A stretch of DNA of 64,000 nucleotides from Pseudomonas sp. BGI-2 (GCF_004310295.1 NZ_SISB01000027.1:29902-93901), one strand, 5' to 3'; positions 41,202 through 52,753 are shown, counted from the first letter of the stretch. Translations and numbers: made by a program. Notes: generated from the letters alone by a model not told the origin.

Positions 41202-42676
41202 TGCAGATGCTCAGCAAATATCTGCTGGTGCTGCTGTGGTCGGTTTCACTGGCTGGCACGGCGGCGCAAGCGCCCTCCCGTCCGCCGGCCAGCGGCCTGG
41301 TGCTATGGCTCGACGCGGCCGACGCATCAACCATGACCGTCGATGCACAGGACCGTGTGCAGTACTGGCGCGACAAATCCGGCCAGTCCAACGACGCCAC
41401 GGCAGACGATGCCGCCTTGGGACCGAAGCAGGTGGCGAACGCCCTGAACGGTCAATCGGTGGTGCGTTTCAGTGGCGTTTCGGGGTTTCTGGGCAAAAAC
41501 ATCCGCAGCGCAAAAGGCCCGGTCACGGTGTTTCTCGTATCCCTTCGGCCAGCAGAAGCCAACGTTGATCCCTGGCAGCGGCTGTTCAGTTCGCGACCGC
41601 AAATCGCCAAAAACGATAACGTGTTGCCGAATTTCGCCATCAGCCTGCGACAGACCACCGCGTATGCGCCGACCATTTCCGTGCTGGAGCTTTTCGATGT
41701 ACCGATCGGTCCGTATGCCGTCGGGCGCAACGTGGTCGGCAAGGCCGAAAACTTCCGCGGCGACATCGCCGAAGTGCTGGTCTACGACCGTCCGTTTGCC
41801 TCCCTCGCCGAGCGGCAACAGGCGTTTGAGTACCTGGCGGACAAATGGTCCATTGTCGTTCCCGGACCGGCTCACACCTGGACCCGTGTCGGACCGCTGG
41901 GCGCGTTGCCGGTCCATACCAACCCCAACCTGCCGCTGTCCGATCAGGCCAATGCCGGCCAGTGGACACTCGACACCAACCTGTCCGACGACTTCAACGG
42001 CACCACCCTCGATCCTGTACGTTGGCACGTCAACAATGCCGAAGGGAACGAATCGCTCGGACGCAAACCGGCGCTGTTCAAGCCGGACAATGCCAGCGTC
42101 AAGAATGGCAACTTGAACATCGTCTTCCGCAAGGAAACCTTGCCGCAGAAGTACGTCAAGCTCGGCTTCAAGGACTACTCCTCGGCGATGGTTCGCACCC
42201 ATTCGCGTGGGCTCTTCGGGTATTACGAGGCGCGCGCCAAACCCATGGACTCGGCAGGCTCCAGCGCATTCTGGCTCGCGTGGACGGGCATGGCTGACAA
42301 TGCCACCGAAATCGACATCTTCGAGATTGGCGGCAAGACCAAAAACGCTGCCCTCGACCGTTTTTACAACATGAATGCCCACCTGTGGGCCACGCCGCAA
42401 AGCACCGAACATATCGCCGATGGCAGCACCTGGGTCAGTCCATGGCGCCTGGCGGACAGCTTCCATATCTACGGCTTCGACTGGCAGCCCGACACCCTGC
42501 GCTGGTACGTCGATGGCGTACTGGTCAGGGAATCGAAGAACAGCCATTTCTTCTTCCCGATGCAGATCGTCTTTGACAGTGAGGCCATGTGGCAGTGGTT
42601 CGGCGTGGTGGACGATGCTGACTTGCCCTCTACCTTCAGCGTCGACTACGTCAAGGTGTGGCAAGGCAGTCGATAG
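41201..42676 (+). CDS. Secreted LamG-like plus GH16 glycoside hydrolase
   Basis: 491 residues. Signal peptide (about 22 residues, ending GTAAQAP). Residues ~30-225 are a concanavalin/LamG-like sugar-binding domain (GLVLWLDAADAST, FRGDIAEVLVYDRPF). Residues ~250-490 are GH16 with catalytic E370-I-D372-I-F-E375, the nucleophile/acid motif, and FYGFDWQ-like HIYGFDWQPDTLRWYVDG. GH16 enzymes are endo-acting on beta-glucans, galactans or agar-like chains. Encoded last but one in the operon, it probably trims or releases the exopolysaccharide. Start: ATG 41201 (ATG 41207 also possible). Confidence 0.87.
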   Translation: MQMLSKYLLVLLWSVSLAGTAAQAPSRPPASGLVLWLDAADASTMTVDAQDRVQYWRDKSGQSNDATADDAALGPKQVANALNGQSVVRFSGVSGFLGKNIRSAKGPVTVFLVSLRPAEANVDPWQRLFSSRPQIAKNDNVLPNFAISLRQTTAYAPTISVLELFDVPIGPYAVGRNVVGKAENFRGDIAEVLVYDRPFASLAERQQAFEYLADKWSIVVPGPAHTWTRVGPLGALPVHTNPNLPLSDQANAGQWTLDTNLSDDFNGTTLDPVRWHVNNAEGNESLGRKPALFKPDNASVKNGNLNIVFRKETLPQKYVKLGFKDYSSAMVRTHSRGLFGYYEARAKPMDSAGSSAFWLAWTGMADNATEIDIFEIGGKTKNAALDRFYNMNAHLWATPQSTEHIADGSTWVSPWRLADSFHIYGFDWQPDTLRWYVDGVLVRESKNSHFFFPMQIVFDSEAMWQWFGVVDDADLPSTFSVDYVKVWQGSR

Positions 42677-42769
42677 CCTCCACACCAAATCGACAACCGC
42701 CCGGGTCAAATCTCTATCGGCAGATGGTCAGTTTTTCAGTCAGCGCTAACACGTCTGGAGCGCATTAAA

Positions 42770-43819
42770 ATGATCAAACGCCGGCTGAAAGAACTGGATT
42801 TGCTGCGCTTCCTGGCGGCTATCGCAGTCGTGTTTTTTCACTATGCCTTTCGCGGGTATGCAAAGGGCGACATGTCGACAATGCCTTACCCGCTATTGGC
42901 TGAGCCTGCCAAATACGGTTACTTGGGTGTCGAACTGTTTTTCATGATCAGCGGATTCGTCATTCTGATGACTGCTTCAAGCAATAATCTCAAAGTATTT
43001 TTCATCTCCCGCGTTGTTCGTATCTGCCCGGCTTTCTGGGTGTGCTGCACCCTCACTTTTCTAATCACACTTGCCATCGGACAACCACGGTATACAGCAA
43101 ACCTTTATCAATACATCGCGAACATGACACTCCTTAGCGACGTGATGGGTGTCCCGCCGATAGACGGCGTTTACTGGTCTCTGTTTGCAGAAATAAAATT
43201 TTACCTGATGATATCCATTGTATTGGGCTTCAAGAAAATAGAAAAAATAGAGACCTATCTCGTGCTTTGGCTACTGGTATCTGCCATAACAGAAGCACTC
43301 ATATTAGAAAAGATGCGCTCGATATTAGTTACCGATTACGCTGCCTATTTCATAGCGGGTGCAACGTTCTACATGATATGGGCCAAGGGCATCACGAAAA
43401 CACGAATTCTCCTGTTGGCAGGTGCATTGGCATTGGCCTGCTACACATCAATCGTATGGGCCGAACTGCTCGAAACGAAATATGCAACTGAATTCAGCCC
43501 TCTGATCATATGCAGCAGTATTATTCTGTTTTTCATAACGTTTTTCTTGATCGCAACCAACAAAACGGCAGCCATAGGGGCATTGAACTGGACTGCACTA
43601 GGAGCGTTAACCTACCCACTTTACCTATTACATCAAATGATCGGCTTTATGATCTTTAACATTGCTTATCCCGCTGTGAACCCGCACCTGTTGCTTTGGG
43701 GCACTATCGCCTTAATGATAGGTGCGTCCTATTTGATCCACAAAAAAATAGAAACACCCATTGCCAGATTCATGAAAAAACTTCTTTCATTATCCTTCAA
43801 GCGTGTTGAGGCTGATTAG
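42770..43819 (+). CDS. Acyltransferase-3 family membrane protein
   Basis: 349 residues, about 10 membrane spans. N-terminal LKELDLLRFLAAIAVVFFHYAF contains the family histidine (FFHY) and YLGVELFFMISGFVIL the R/K-rich loop neighbour. These O-acyltransferases acetylate or succinylate surface polysaccharides. Base composition is clearly lower in GC than every neighbour, with many ATA and AAA codons, suggesting recent acquisition. Start: ATG 42770 with TGGAG about 9 bases upstream. Separated from the GH16 gene by 93 bases. Confidence 0.87.
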   Translation: MIKRRLKELDLLRFLAAIAVVFFHYAFRGYAKGDMSTMPYPLLAEPAKYGYLGVELFFMISGFVILMTASSNNLKVFFISRVVRICPAFWVCCTLTFLITLAIGQPRYTANLYQYIANMTLLSDVMGVPPIDGVYWSLFAEIKFYLMISIVLGFKKIEKIETYLVLWLLVSAITEALILEKMRSILVTDYAAYFIAGATFYMIWAKGITKTRILLLAGALALACYTSIVWAELLETKYATEFSPLIICSSIILFFITFFLIATNKTAAIGALNWTALGALTYPLYLLHQMIGFMIFNIAYPAVNPHLLLWGTIALMIGASYLIHKKIETPIARFMKKLLSLSFKRVEAD

Positions 43820-43893
43820 CCCACCTAGAATCGACTGCGGCAAGGTCCGGCAGGCGGCAGCAGAGCGGTGCCCACTGACGCCTCCCGACACCC

Positions 43894-45960
43894 TTAAATC
43901 ATCGGCGAACTGCTCACCACGCGCAGTGCCAACCCTTCATAGGCATCCAGCGTAATGGTGAAGTCGCCCTCAGACGTGAGATCGCCTTCGACGCGCTCGT
44001 TGATGATGTCGACCACTGGCCCCGGTGCGATATTGGGCAGGTGCAAGGTCTCGGTGATCGGCGTCGAACCGAAGTTCAGTGCGGTGATTTGCGTGCCTTT
44101 GCCGGCCGGCAATTCGTGGACCATGACCAGCAGCCCGGAGTGCTGGACATCTGGGATCAGGATCTGACGACTGGCGGCGATATCGTAGGCGCGGCGCGCG
44201 GCGAGGATTTTTTTAAGTTGCGAGACGAACGAATCCGGATCATTCAATTGGCTGGGCAGGCTGCCGTACAAGGTCTTCGGACGCGGCATTTGCCCCGCCG
44301 ACAGCGGCGCGTCCGGATTGAGATCCACCAGATCGTAGGCCCCGCGATGAATCCAGCGGGTGTCGCCGTCGCCCATCAAGTGCTCAACCTGCTCGGCCGG
44401 CAACGGCAGCGCGCCGACCAGGTCCCAGCCGGACAGCGCAAACACCCCCGGTTGCATGGCGTTGTACATCACCAACAGCAAATGGACCTGGCGAATCTGC
44501 TGGATATCCGCCGCTGTGATCGCGTCGAGATCACGAATCCCCAACGCCGCCGTGATGATGCTGGCGGTGGTGCAAGACACGCCGTTGGTGACGAATTTCA
44601 AGTTGTAAGGCGCGTGCTCGCCCGCCAGACGCTCGTACATCTGCTCGCGAATGTGTTCACGCAAGATGCTGCCCGGAAAGGTCTGCCCTTGATAGAGGTA
44701 GGTGTCATGGGCGTGCAGCGTCCAGAAATGCACCAGTTCCAGGGTCAGTTCGTCGTGGTTTTGCAAGGCATGGATCAGCGAACCGGGGTCGATGCCGAGG
44801 GTATGCATCTGTCGCAGCATCAAGCGCAGGAACTCGGTATCGCCCATCAGCAACGCGTGCTGATAGGCCGGTCGGGTGATGAAGTCATACGAGAGGTCGG
44901 CGCCGCCGTGGGACATGCTGGCGATGTCGTCGACGGTCAGGTTGAGCTCCTGAAAACTGAAACCGCCGGCCTTGCGGATCGCCCCGCCCAGCAACTGGTT
45001 ACCGGTAATCGATAACGGGTGGCTTTCAGACCAGGCCGTGCCGTCGAGTTTGCGCTCCACGCCGAGGAATCCGTTGGCGTCCAGACGCAGGATTTTCGCA
45101 CCCATGACGTCAATGGCGTGCAGGGCATCGCCGATGATCATCTGCTGCGCGGCGAAGGTCGGGTCCAGCCAGTTCAGTGACGGCTGCCCTTCCTTGAAGT
45201 AATGCAGATAGACCCAGCGCCGCGGCTTGCCATCGACGCCGATCACGATCGGTGTCGCGCTCCAGTCGGTTTCCTTGACCCCCGGCTCGAAGAAGATCAC
45301 CCGCTGCAACTGGCCGACGATGTAGTGCTTGTCCCGGAGCACGTCGACCTGCAGCGGACTGAGATTTTGCGCATCACGGCCGTCGGCGATGTCCGGCAGC
45401 AACGGCCAGTCCTCTTCGCGGATTTCGACCATGTGGTAGAGACCCGGATAGTCTTCATAGGCCATCTCGGCCAAGCGGAAATCCGCGCCTTTGCCGGTAT
45501 GCGAAGGGATCACGTCATCGATGATCACCGCGTTGTGCGCGGCGGCCATGCGCACCAGTGCCTGAAGATGCGCCTCGGTGCCCAGTTGCGGGTCGATCTC
45601 GAAACTGATGCGGTCAAAATTGCCGTCAATGGTCGGTGTGCGTTGGGTACCCGTCAGGCCGCCAGACATTTTCAGCGGGCCGTTATGAATGCCCTGGATG
45701 CCGATTTTCGACAGGGCATGCCATAAAGTTTCATCGCCCAACGCCTCGAGCACGCTGCCGTCTTCGCGGGTGACGATGGACGCCGGGTAAGCGGTGAACC
45801 ACACCGAGGCCAGGGCTGACGCATCACGGGGCCGGGTATGGGCGTAAGGCTGTTGCCACATCCGACCTTGGCCGGAGTAGAGCTTGGCGCGCTGTCTGGC
45901 GGCATGCAGCATCGATTGTTCAACCAGCCAGGTCACATGATTTTTGTCAGCCGCAGTCAT
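43894..45960 (-). CDS. treS: Maltose alpha-D-glucosyltransferase (trehalose synthase TreS)
   Basis: 688 residues, GH13 family. The nucleophile is D294 (ILRLDANGF), the acid/base E338 (FSFQELNL) and the transition-state stabiliser D403 (NHDEL). The text fits the Pseudomonas-type TreS, which isomerises maltose and trehalose. ATG 45960 is chosen, with AGGTGA 9 bases upstream; the in-frame sequence before it is not TreS-like. No maltokinase domain or neighbouring glgE/treZ is present, so it acts alone here. Role: osmoprotectant or trehalose use. Confidence 0.92.
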   Translation of the reverse strand: MTAADKNHVTWLVEQSMLHAARQRAKLYSGQGRMWQQPYAHTRPRDASALASVWFTAYPASIVTREDGSVLEALGDETLWHALSKIGIQGIHNGPLKMSGGLTGTQRTPTIDGNFDRISFEIDPQLGTEAHLQALVRMAAAHNAVIIDDVIPSHTGKGADFRLAEMAYEDYPGLYHMVEIREEDWPLLPDIADGRDAQNLSPLQVDVLRDKHYIVGQLQRVIFFEPGVKETDWSATPIVIGVDGKPRRWVYLHYFKEGQPSLNWLDPTFAAQQMIIGDALHAIDVMGAKILRLDANGFLGVERKLDGTAWSESHPLSITGNQLLGGAIRKAGGFSFQELNLTVDDIASMSHGGADLSYDFITRPAYQHALLMGDTEFLRLMLRQMHTLGIDPGSLIHALQNHDELTLELVHFWTLHAHDTYLYQGQTFPGSILREHIREQMYERLAGEHAPYNLKFVTNGVSCTTASIITAALGIRDLDAITAADIQQIRQVHLLLVMYNAMQPGVFALSGWDLVGALPLPAEQVEHLMGDGDTRWIHRGAYDLVDLNPDAPLSAGQMPRPKTLYGSLPSQLNDPDSFVSQLKKILAARRAYDIAASRQILIPDVQHSGLLVMVHELPAGKGTQITALNFGSTPITETLHLPNIAPGPVVDIINERVEGDLTSEGDFTITLDAYEGLALRVVSSSPMI

Positions 45961-46116
45961 AAAAACAGTCACCTGTTGTCGTGGGTAAATTTGCGCTCGG
46001 CCATCCCATGCGTACCTGCACCGGTGGACCCGTCCTTTGCATATGAGGCCCTGAGGCGGCATTCGTTGCATTGAGGCTTGAGGATCCAGAACGCGCGCAC
46101 TGTGTTTTGCTTCGAA

Positions 46117-47520
46117 TTACGCCACCGCGCGCTCACCTTTCAGGGCTGGCAACGCGATGACGAGCGCCAGGCCAATCAACCCTGCCGCTACCGCAAAGGT
46201 GATTGCCATGCCATGGGCGATCGCTTCTGGCGCTGCATTGGTGACGTCGGTCGCCGATGAAGCCAGCGCAAACACTGCGCCCATGACCGAGGCACCGGTG
46301 ATGAGCCCGAGGTTGCGCGACAGGCTGAGCAGGCCGGCAATGACGCCTCGCTGATCCGGGCTGACGCCGGCCATGATCAACGTGTTGTTGGCCGCCTGAA
46401 ACAGCGCATAACTGGCGGTGATCACAGCGATGGGCACGAGGTAGCCGAGGACACCGACACGCGTCGGAATAATTGACAGAACACAGGCGCCGAATGCCAT
46501 TGCGACGAGCCCGAAAACGCTCATGCGCTGCGCGCCAAAACGGTCCACCCAGCGGCCGGCGGGTACGCCAGTCAACGCGGCAACCAGCGGGCCGGCTGAC
46601 AACGTGAGCCCGACCAGCACTGCATTCAACCCGAGCGCGCCCGAGAGATAGAACGGCCCGACCACCAGCGTCGACATCATCACCGTCGAGACCAGCGTGC
46701 TCATGGCCAGGCTCGCGCTCAACCCCCGATCACGCAACAGCGCCAGTTTGATCAGCGGCGATGCAACCGTCGCCTCGATGAACAGGAAAACCCCGGTTCC
46801 GGCAACCGCGATCAGCAGCAACGCGAGGTTGAACGAACCCCAGACACCTGCGCCCAACGTCATTGCCAGCGCATACGCGCCGAGTGTCAGCGCCAAAACC
46901 AACGTGCCTACAACGTCAAAACCACTGCGCTGAGCCTTCGGCGTTGGGCGATCGGCGGGCAAATAGAGGTACGCGAGCACACCGTTCAAAACACCCAGCG
47001 GCAGGTTAACCAGAAAAATCGCCTGCCAGCCGAAGCCGGAGATCAACACGCCACCGAGCGATGGCCCCAGCGTGGTGCCGATCGCCGACATCGTGCCAAG
47101 CAATCCCATGGCGCTGCCGGTCTGCGCTTTCGGCACCGTCTCACCGACAAACGCCACGGTGAGCGCCAACATGATCGCTGCCCCGAAGCCTTGCACCGCC
47201 CGAGCGGCGACCAGCCACCCCAGCGACGGCGCCAGGCCACACGCCAGCGAAGCCAAGGTGAAAATGGCGATGCCAAACAGCAGCAAGCGGCGTCGACCGA
47301 CGATGTCGCCCAAACGTCCAACGCTGACGATCAACGTCGTTATCGCGAGCAGATACGCCAGGACGATCCACTGCACTTCCTGAAAGGACGCGTCGAGTGC
47401 CTGGGACAAGGTCGGCAAGCCTGCATTGGCGATGCTGGTGTCGAGGGAAGGCATCAACATCGACAGCGAAAGGCTGGCGAGTGCCCAGCGGACCGAGCCG
47501 GATTGCGTGTTGAGTTTCAT
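46117..47520 (-). CDS. DHA2-type MFS multidrug exporter
   Basis: 467 residues with 14 predicted spans. Motif A is GRLGDIVGRRRLLLFG, motif C-like text GTTLGPSLGGVLI, and the N-terminus MLMPSLDTSIANAGLPTLSQ is the EmrB/QacA D1 signature. Proton-driven drug or metabolite export. ATG 47520 is used; the ribosome site is weak. Divergent from a LysR gene over 128 bases, which probably regulates it. Confidence 0.88.
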   Translation of the reverse strand: MKLNTQSGSVRWALASLSLSMLMPSLDTSIANAGLPTLSQALDASFQEVQWIVLAYLLAITTLIVSVGRLGDIVGRRRLLLFGIAIFTLASLACGLAPSLGWLVAARAVQGFGAAIMLALTVAFVGETVPKAQTGSAMGLLGTMSAIGTTLGPSLGGVLISGFGWQAIFLVNLPLGVLNGVLAYLYLPADRPTPKAQRSGFDVVGTLVLALTLGAYALAMTLGAGVWGSFNLALLLIAVAGTGVFLFIEATVASPLIKLALLRDRGLSASLAMSTLVSTVMMSTLVVGPFYLSGALGLNAVLVGLTLSAGPLVAALTGVPAGRWVDRFGAQRMSVFGLVAMAFGACVLSIIPTRVGVLGYLVPIAVITASYALFQAANNTLIMAGVSPDQRGVIAGLLSLSRNLGLITGASVMGAVFALASSATDVTNAAPEAIAHGMAITFAVAAGLIGLALVIALPALKGERAVA

Positions 47521-47648
47521 GGTTTGGCCACTTAGGGAAAGTTGACCTTCAGCGTATGCTCGCGTCTGCCATGGCGGAAGACGCACCACTTGCACTTGAT
47601 ACCTGCACACGACGCCATGTCATCACCCAGCCGTGCTAACGTTGAAGC

Positions 47649-48548
47649 ATGACGACTCCCGACCTGAATCTGCTGATCACCCTCGATGCGCTGCTCGCCG
47701 AAGGCAGTGTTGCGCGGGCCGCCCAACGATTGCGGCTGAGCCCGTCGGCGATGAGTCGGGCGCTGGCACGATTGCGTGAAACGACCGGCGATCCACTGCT
47801 GGTCCGCGCCGGACGCGGCCTGGTGCCGACACCCCGAGCCCTGGAGTTGCGCGAACACGTCAGCCAATTGGTGCAACAAGCCGAAGCGGTGCTGCGCCCC
47901 ACCGAGCAACTCGACCTCAAGCAACTCGTGCGAACCTTCACGCTGCGCACCAGCGACGGCTTTGTCGAAAACTTCGGGCCGGCGCTGATTGCTCGCCTCG
48001 GCGAAGAAGCCCCCGGCGTGCGGCTGCACTTTTTGCAGAAACTGAACCAGGACAGCACGCTGCTGCGTGACGGGACGGTCGATCTGGAGACCGGCGTTGT
48101 CGCGGACACCACCAGCCCGGAAGTGCGCACCCGCGCGTTGTACCAGGACCGTTTCATCGGCGTCGTACGCCCGGGGCATCCGCTGAGCAAGGGCAAGATC
48201 ACGCCCGCCCGGTATGCGTCCGGCCGGCATGTCCTGGTCTCGCGGCGTGGACGGGATCAAGGACCGATGGATGACGCCTTGAAACCACTTGGGCTGGCGC
48301 GGGAGATCGTCACCATCGTCGGCGGCTTCTCCGCCGCCTTGGCGCTGGCCCGGGCCTCGGACCTGATCGCCACGGTGCCCGAACGCCACACCCACAATCT
48401 GCGTGCCGGCCTGCACAGTTTCCCCCTTCCGGTCGCCACGCCAGTGATCACCATCTCAATGCTCTGGCACCCACGAATGGACGCCGATGCCGCGCACCAG
48501 TGGTTGCGCGGATGTATTCGGGAGGTGTGTGCGGGGCCTCTGAATTAG
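47649..48548 (+). CDS. LysR-family regulator
   Basis: 299 residues. HTH: DLNLLITLDALLAEGSVARAA, RLRLSPSAMSRALARL. The effector domain is of the NodD/DntR-like group (FTLRTSDGFVENFGPALIARL, VVRPGHPLSKG). Start: ATG 47649. Likely controls the divergent exporter (position only). Confidence 0.87.
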   Translation: MTTPDLNLLITLDALLAEGSVARAAQRLRLSPSAMSRALARLRETTGDPLLVRAGRGLVPTPRALELREHVSQLVQQAEAVLRPTEQLDLKQLVRTFTLRTSDGFVENFGPALIARLGEEAPGVRLHFLQKLNQDSTLLRDGTVDLETGVVADTTSPEVRTRALYQDRFIGVVRPGHPLSKGKITPARYASGRHVLVSRRGRDQGPMDDALKPLGLAREIVTIVGGFSAALALARASDLIATVPERHTHNLRAGLHSFPLPVATPVITISMLWHPRMDADAAHQWLRGCIREVCAGPLN

Positions 48549-48571
48549 CGCTTATTGGATGCTTTTGCACT

Positions 48572-48602
48572 TTGTGGGAGCGGCCAGGTTGGCGAACCGG
48601 GA
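48572..48602. repeat. Degenerate REP half-element
   Basis: GTGGGAGCGGCCAGGTTGGCGAA resembles one REP arm with several substitutions and has no inverted partner. Located between LysR and ilvD. Confidence 0.5.
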
Positions 48603-48667
48603 CTAGACTCAATCCGTTGCTTCGGGCCACACCGGTCGGGCCAGCGATCTGGATATGAGGGAACGTC

Positions 48668-50350
<1,683 letters not shown>

Positions 50351-50396
50351 GGGATGGGTGCAGGGCTTGGGATTCTGTGTTGTCTGACCTGACCCA

Positions 50397-50491
50397 TTCG
50401 CGAGCAAGCCCGCTCCCACACTTGAACTTCGTCGAACACAAATTCTGTGCTCAATGAAGATCAAAATGTGGGAGCGGGCTTGCTCGCGAAG
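50397..50491. repeat. REP pair in the reverse arrangement
   Basis: Here the complement arm (TTCGCGAGCAAGCCCGCTCCCAC) comes first and the direct arm (GTGGGAGCGGGCTTGCTCGCGAAG) second. That is the opposite order to the copies at 7242, 9357 and 17805. It lies between convergent ilvD and the MCP gene. Confidence 0.9.
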
Positions 50492-50535
50492 AGGCCTTCA
50501 AAATCACCGAAAATCAATTGATCAGTACACAAGCC

Positions 50536-52149
50536 TCAAAGCCGAAACCGATCCACCGACTGCGACAGCTTGCCAGCCAAAGTCGACAGCTCATCAGTCG
50601 TCGAAGCCGTCTGGCCAATAACCTTGCTGTTGCCTTCCGACATCCCCGCAATCATGTCCACCTGATGGGCGATTTCGTTACTCGCCAGGCTCTGTTCACC
50701 GATCGTGCGGGTGATGTCATTCACCAGCTCAGTGGTATTGAGCGTGGCTTGGAGGATTTCGCGGATGGCGCGCTCGACGTCGGCGGTCACGGCCATGCCT
50801 TTGTCGACCTGCGCAACGCCTGCCTCCATGCTGGTCACCGCCTCGCGGGTGCTTTGCTGGATGCGCGAGACCATGCTGGCAATTTCCTGCGTGGAGGCAC
50901 TGGTGCGTCCCGCCAGGCTGCGGACTTCGTCGGCCACCACGGCAAAACCACGGCCCTGTTCACCGGCGCGAGCGGCCTCGATGGCGGCGTTGAGTGCCAG
51001 CAGGTTGGTTTGATCGGCGATACCCTTGATCACCTGAATGATGCTGAAAATCCCCTCGGACTCCTTGTCCAGCGTGCGGATCACCTGGGCCGATTGCTGC
51101 GCCGAACGCGCAATACCGTCCATGTCGTTGACCACCTGATGAATCACGCGACCGCCATCCTTGGCCAGTGCCTCGGCCTGGTTGGCCATGTTCAATGCGC
51201 GCTCCGCGTGGCGGGTGATTTCCTCGATACTCGCAGTCATTTCACTCGCGGCGGCGGCCATGGTGCTGGCCGCGACGCTTTGCTGTTGGCTGCTGTCGGC
51301 GACCTGATGGCAGCCGCTGCTCAACTGCACGCTCATGCCACTCACGCCATGCGCATTGCTGCGCACCACCTCGATCATGCCGCGCAGGTCACGCTGCATG
51401 GTCGCCAGACTGCGGATCAATGCGCTGGCTTCGTCCTTGTGGGTCGGTTCGACGATAGGTTCGCTCAGGTTGCCATGAGCGATGCTTTGGGCAATGCGGC
51501 TGGCGGTCTGCAACGGCCCCATGATGCTCGAAATCACCCAGCGTCCCTGGATGAGCAGCAATAACAGGCTGGCGATAAGCACGACACCCAGCGTGAAATT
51601 CGCGCTGCTGATAGCCTGCTCGGTGCCTTGGCTGGTCTGCTGGGTGTTGGTTTCGATCAGTTCGCTGAGGGCCGCCATCTGGTCCTCCAGTTGGCTGAAC
51701 GCGGTATTGAACGTGCCGAGTTCCTTTTGTGCCGAATCCGGATTTTCCAGCGCCAGCTCGACAATGCGCTCGGCCGCACTGATGTAGGTATCGAGGCTCG
51801 GCTTGACCTTGTTCAGGCCCGCCTTGATGGTGTCGTTGACCGGCAGCTTGAGGTTTTCACCCAGCACTTCACGAAAATGCGCCGCATGCTCCTCAATGGA
51901 ACTGCGCACCTCGGCTTTGCTGCTGGTACTTTTGCCCAGCCCGACCACCATCGCGGACAGCACATCGGCGCGCAATGCGTCGTGCATCATGTCGGCTTCG
52001 AGGTGATTGCGCAGCGCGGTCATGCTGACCTCGTTGTCATTCACTGCTTCAGCCATCCGGGTGTTTCCCACGTAACTGACCAGGCTCACGATCAATGCAG
52101 TGAGCAAGCTCGTACCAATCAGCAGTAGCAAGCGTAATTTTATAGACAT
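50536..52149 (-). CDS. Methyl-accepting chemotaxis protein
   Basis: 537 residues. TM1 near residues 7-27 (LLLLIGTSLLTALIVSLVSYV), a ~160-residue four-helix-type periplasmic domain, TM2 near 190-210, HAMP, and a signalling domain with the conserved tip ADQTNLLALNAAIEAARAGE-type text and GRGFAVVADEVRSLAGR. Ligand unknown. Start: ATG 52149 with GAGAGGG about 7 bases upstream. Single gene. Confidence 0.92.
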   Translation of the reverse strand: MSIKLRLLLLIGTSLLTALIVSLVSYVGNTRMAEAVNDNEVSMTALRNHLEADMMHDALRADVLSAMVVGLGKSTSSKAEVRSSIEEHAAHFREVLGENLKLPVNDTIKAGLNKVKPSLDTYISAAERIVELALENPDSAQKELGTFNTAFSQLEDQMAALSELIETNTQQTSQGTEQAISSANFTLGVVLIASLLLLLIQGRWVISSIMGPLQTASRIAQSIAHGNLSEPIVEPTHKDEASALIRSLATMQRDLRGMIEVVRSNAHGVSGMSVQLSSGCHQVADSSQQQSVAASTMAAAASEMTASIEEITRHAERALNMANQAEALAKDGGRVIHQVVNDMDGIARSAQQSAQVIRTLDKESEGIFSIIQVIKGIADQTNLLALNAAIEAARAGEQGRGFAVVADEVRSLAGRTSASTQEIASMVSRIQQSTREAVTSMEAGVAQVDKGMAVTADVERAIREILQATLNTTELVNDITRTIGEQSLASNEIAHQVDMIAGMSEGNSKVIGQTASTTDELSTLAGKLSQSVDRFRL

Positions 52150-52359
52150 GGGGTAGCCCTCTCGGTACGTCACTTTTATGAACACGTTATCGGCTGCGTC
52201 GGCCGTTTTTTAAGCCTGGCGCCGGACTTTCGGTGTTTTGCGACATGCGGTAGGTTCTACCTGGGATCTTGATTCCGTGCGGTCTTTTTCTGGGCGCTGC
52301 AGTCATGGCCAAACCTTGCGCAAGACCGCTAAAGTAGCGCGACGAAAATCAGGAACTCC

Positions 52360-52740
52360 ATGAACATGGACGAGCTTCACCAAGGCAGCTGCCTATGCGG
52401 CGCCGTTAAATATCGTGTATCCACCGAGCTGAAAGCCGTCACCCATTGCCATTGCAAACAATGCCAAAAGAGCCATGGAGCGGCCTTCGCGACGTATGCG
52501 AGCGCTCCCCGGTCGGCGGTTTCTGTCACTGCGAGAGCAGCAGCACTCAAGGGTTACGAATCGTCCAAAGGCGTCACGCGCCAGTTCTGTTCCAACTGCG
52601 GCTCTTCGCTTTTCTGGTCTGATTCGAAGGGGGCGTTTTCGGAGTGGGTTTCGATAGCGATCGGTACGTTGGATTCGCCTTTCCTGGCGTTGAAGCACAA
52701 ACACTCTTTTATTGAATCGAAAGCCTGTTGGTACGAGTAG
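52360..52740 (+). CDS. GFA-family zinc protein
   Basis: 126 residues. Zinc ligands: CLCG near 11-14, CHCKQCQKSHG near 30-40, and CSNCGSSLFW near 77-86. The fold is that of glutathione-dependent formaldehyde-activating enzymes, though most members have no proven activity. Start: ATG 52360 with AGGA upstream. Confidence 0.87.
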   Translation: MNMDELHQGSCLCGAVKYRVSTELKAVTHCHCKQCQKSHGAAFATYASAPRSAVSVTARAAALKGYESSKGVTRQFCSNCGSSLFWSDSKGAFSEWVSIAIGTLDSPFLALKHKHSFIESKACWYE

Positions 52741-52753
52741 ATGCAGTAAAGGA

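Noticed and set aside
41327..42709. 460-codon minus-strand frame opposite the GH16 gene
   Set aside because: No motif and skewed composition; the plus strand has signal peptide and GH16 catalytic residues.
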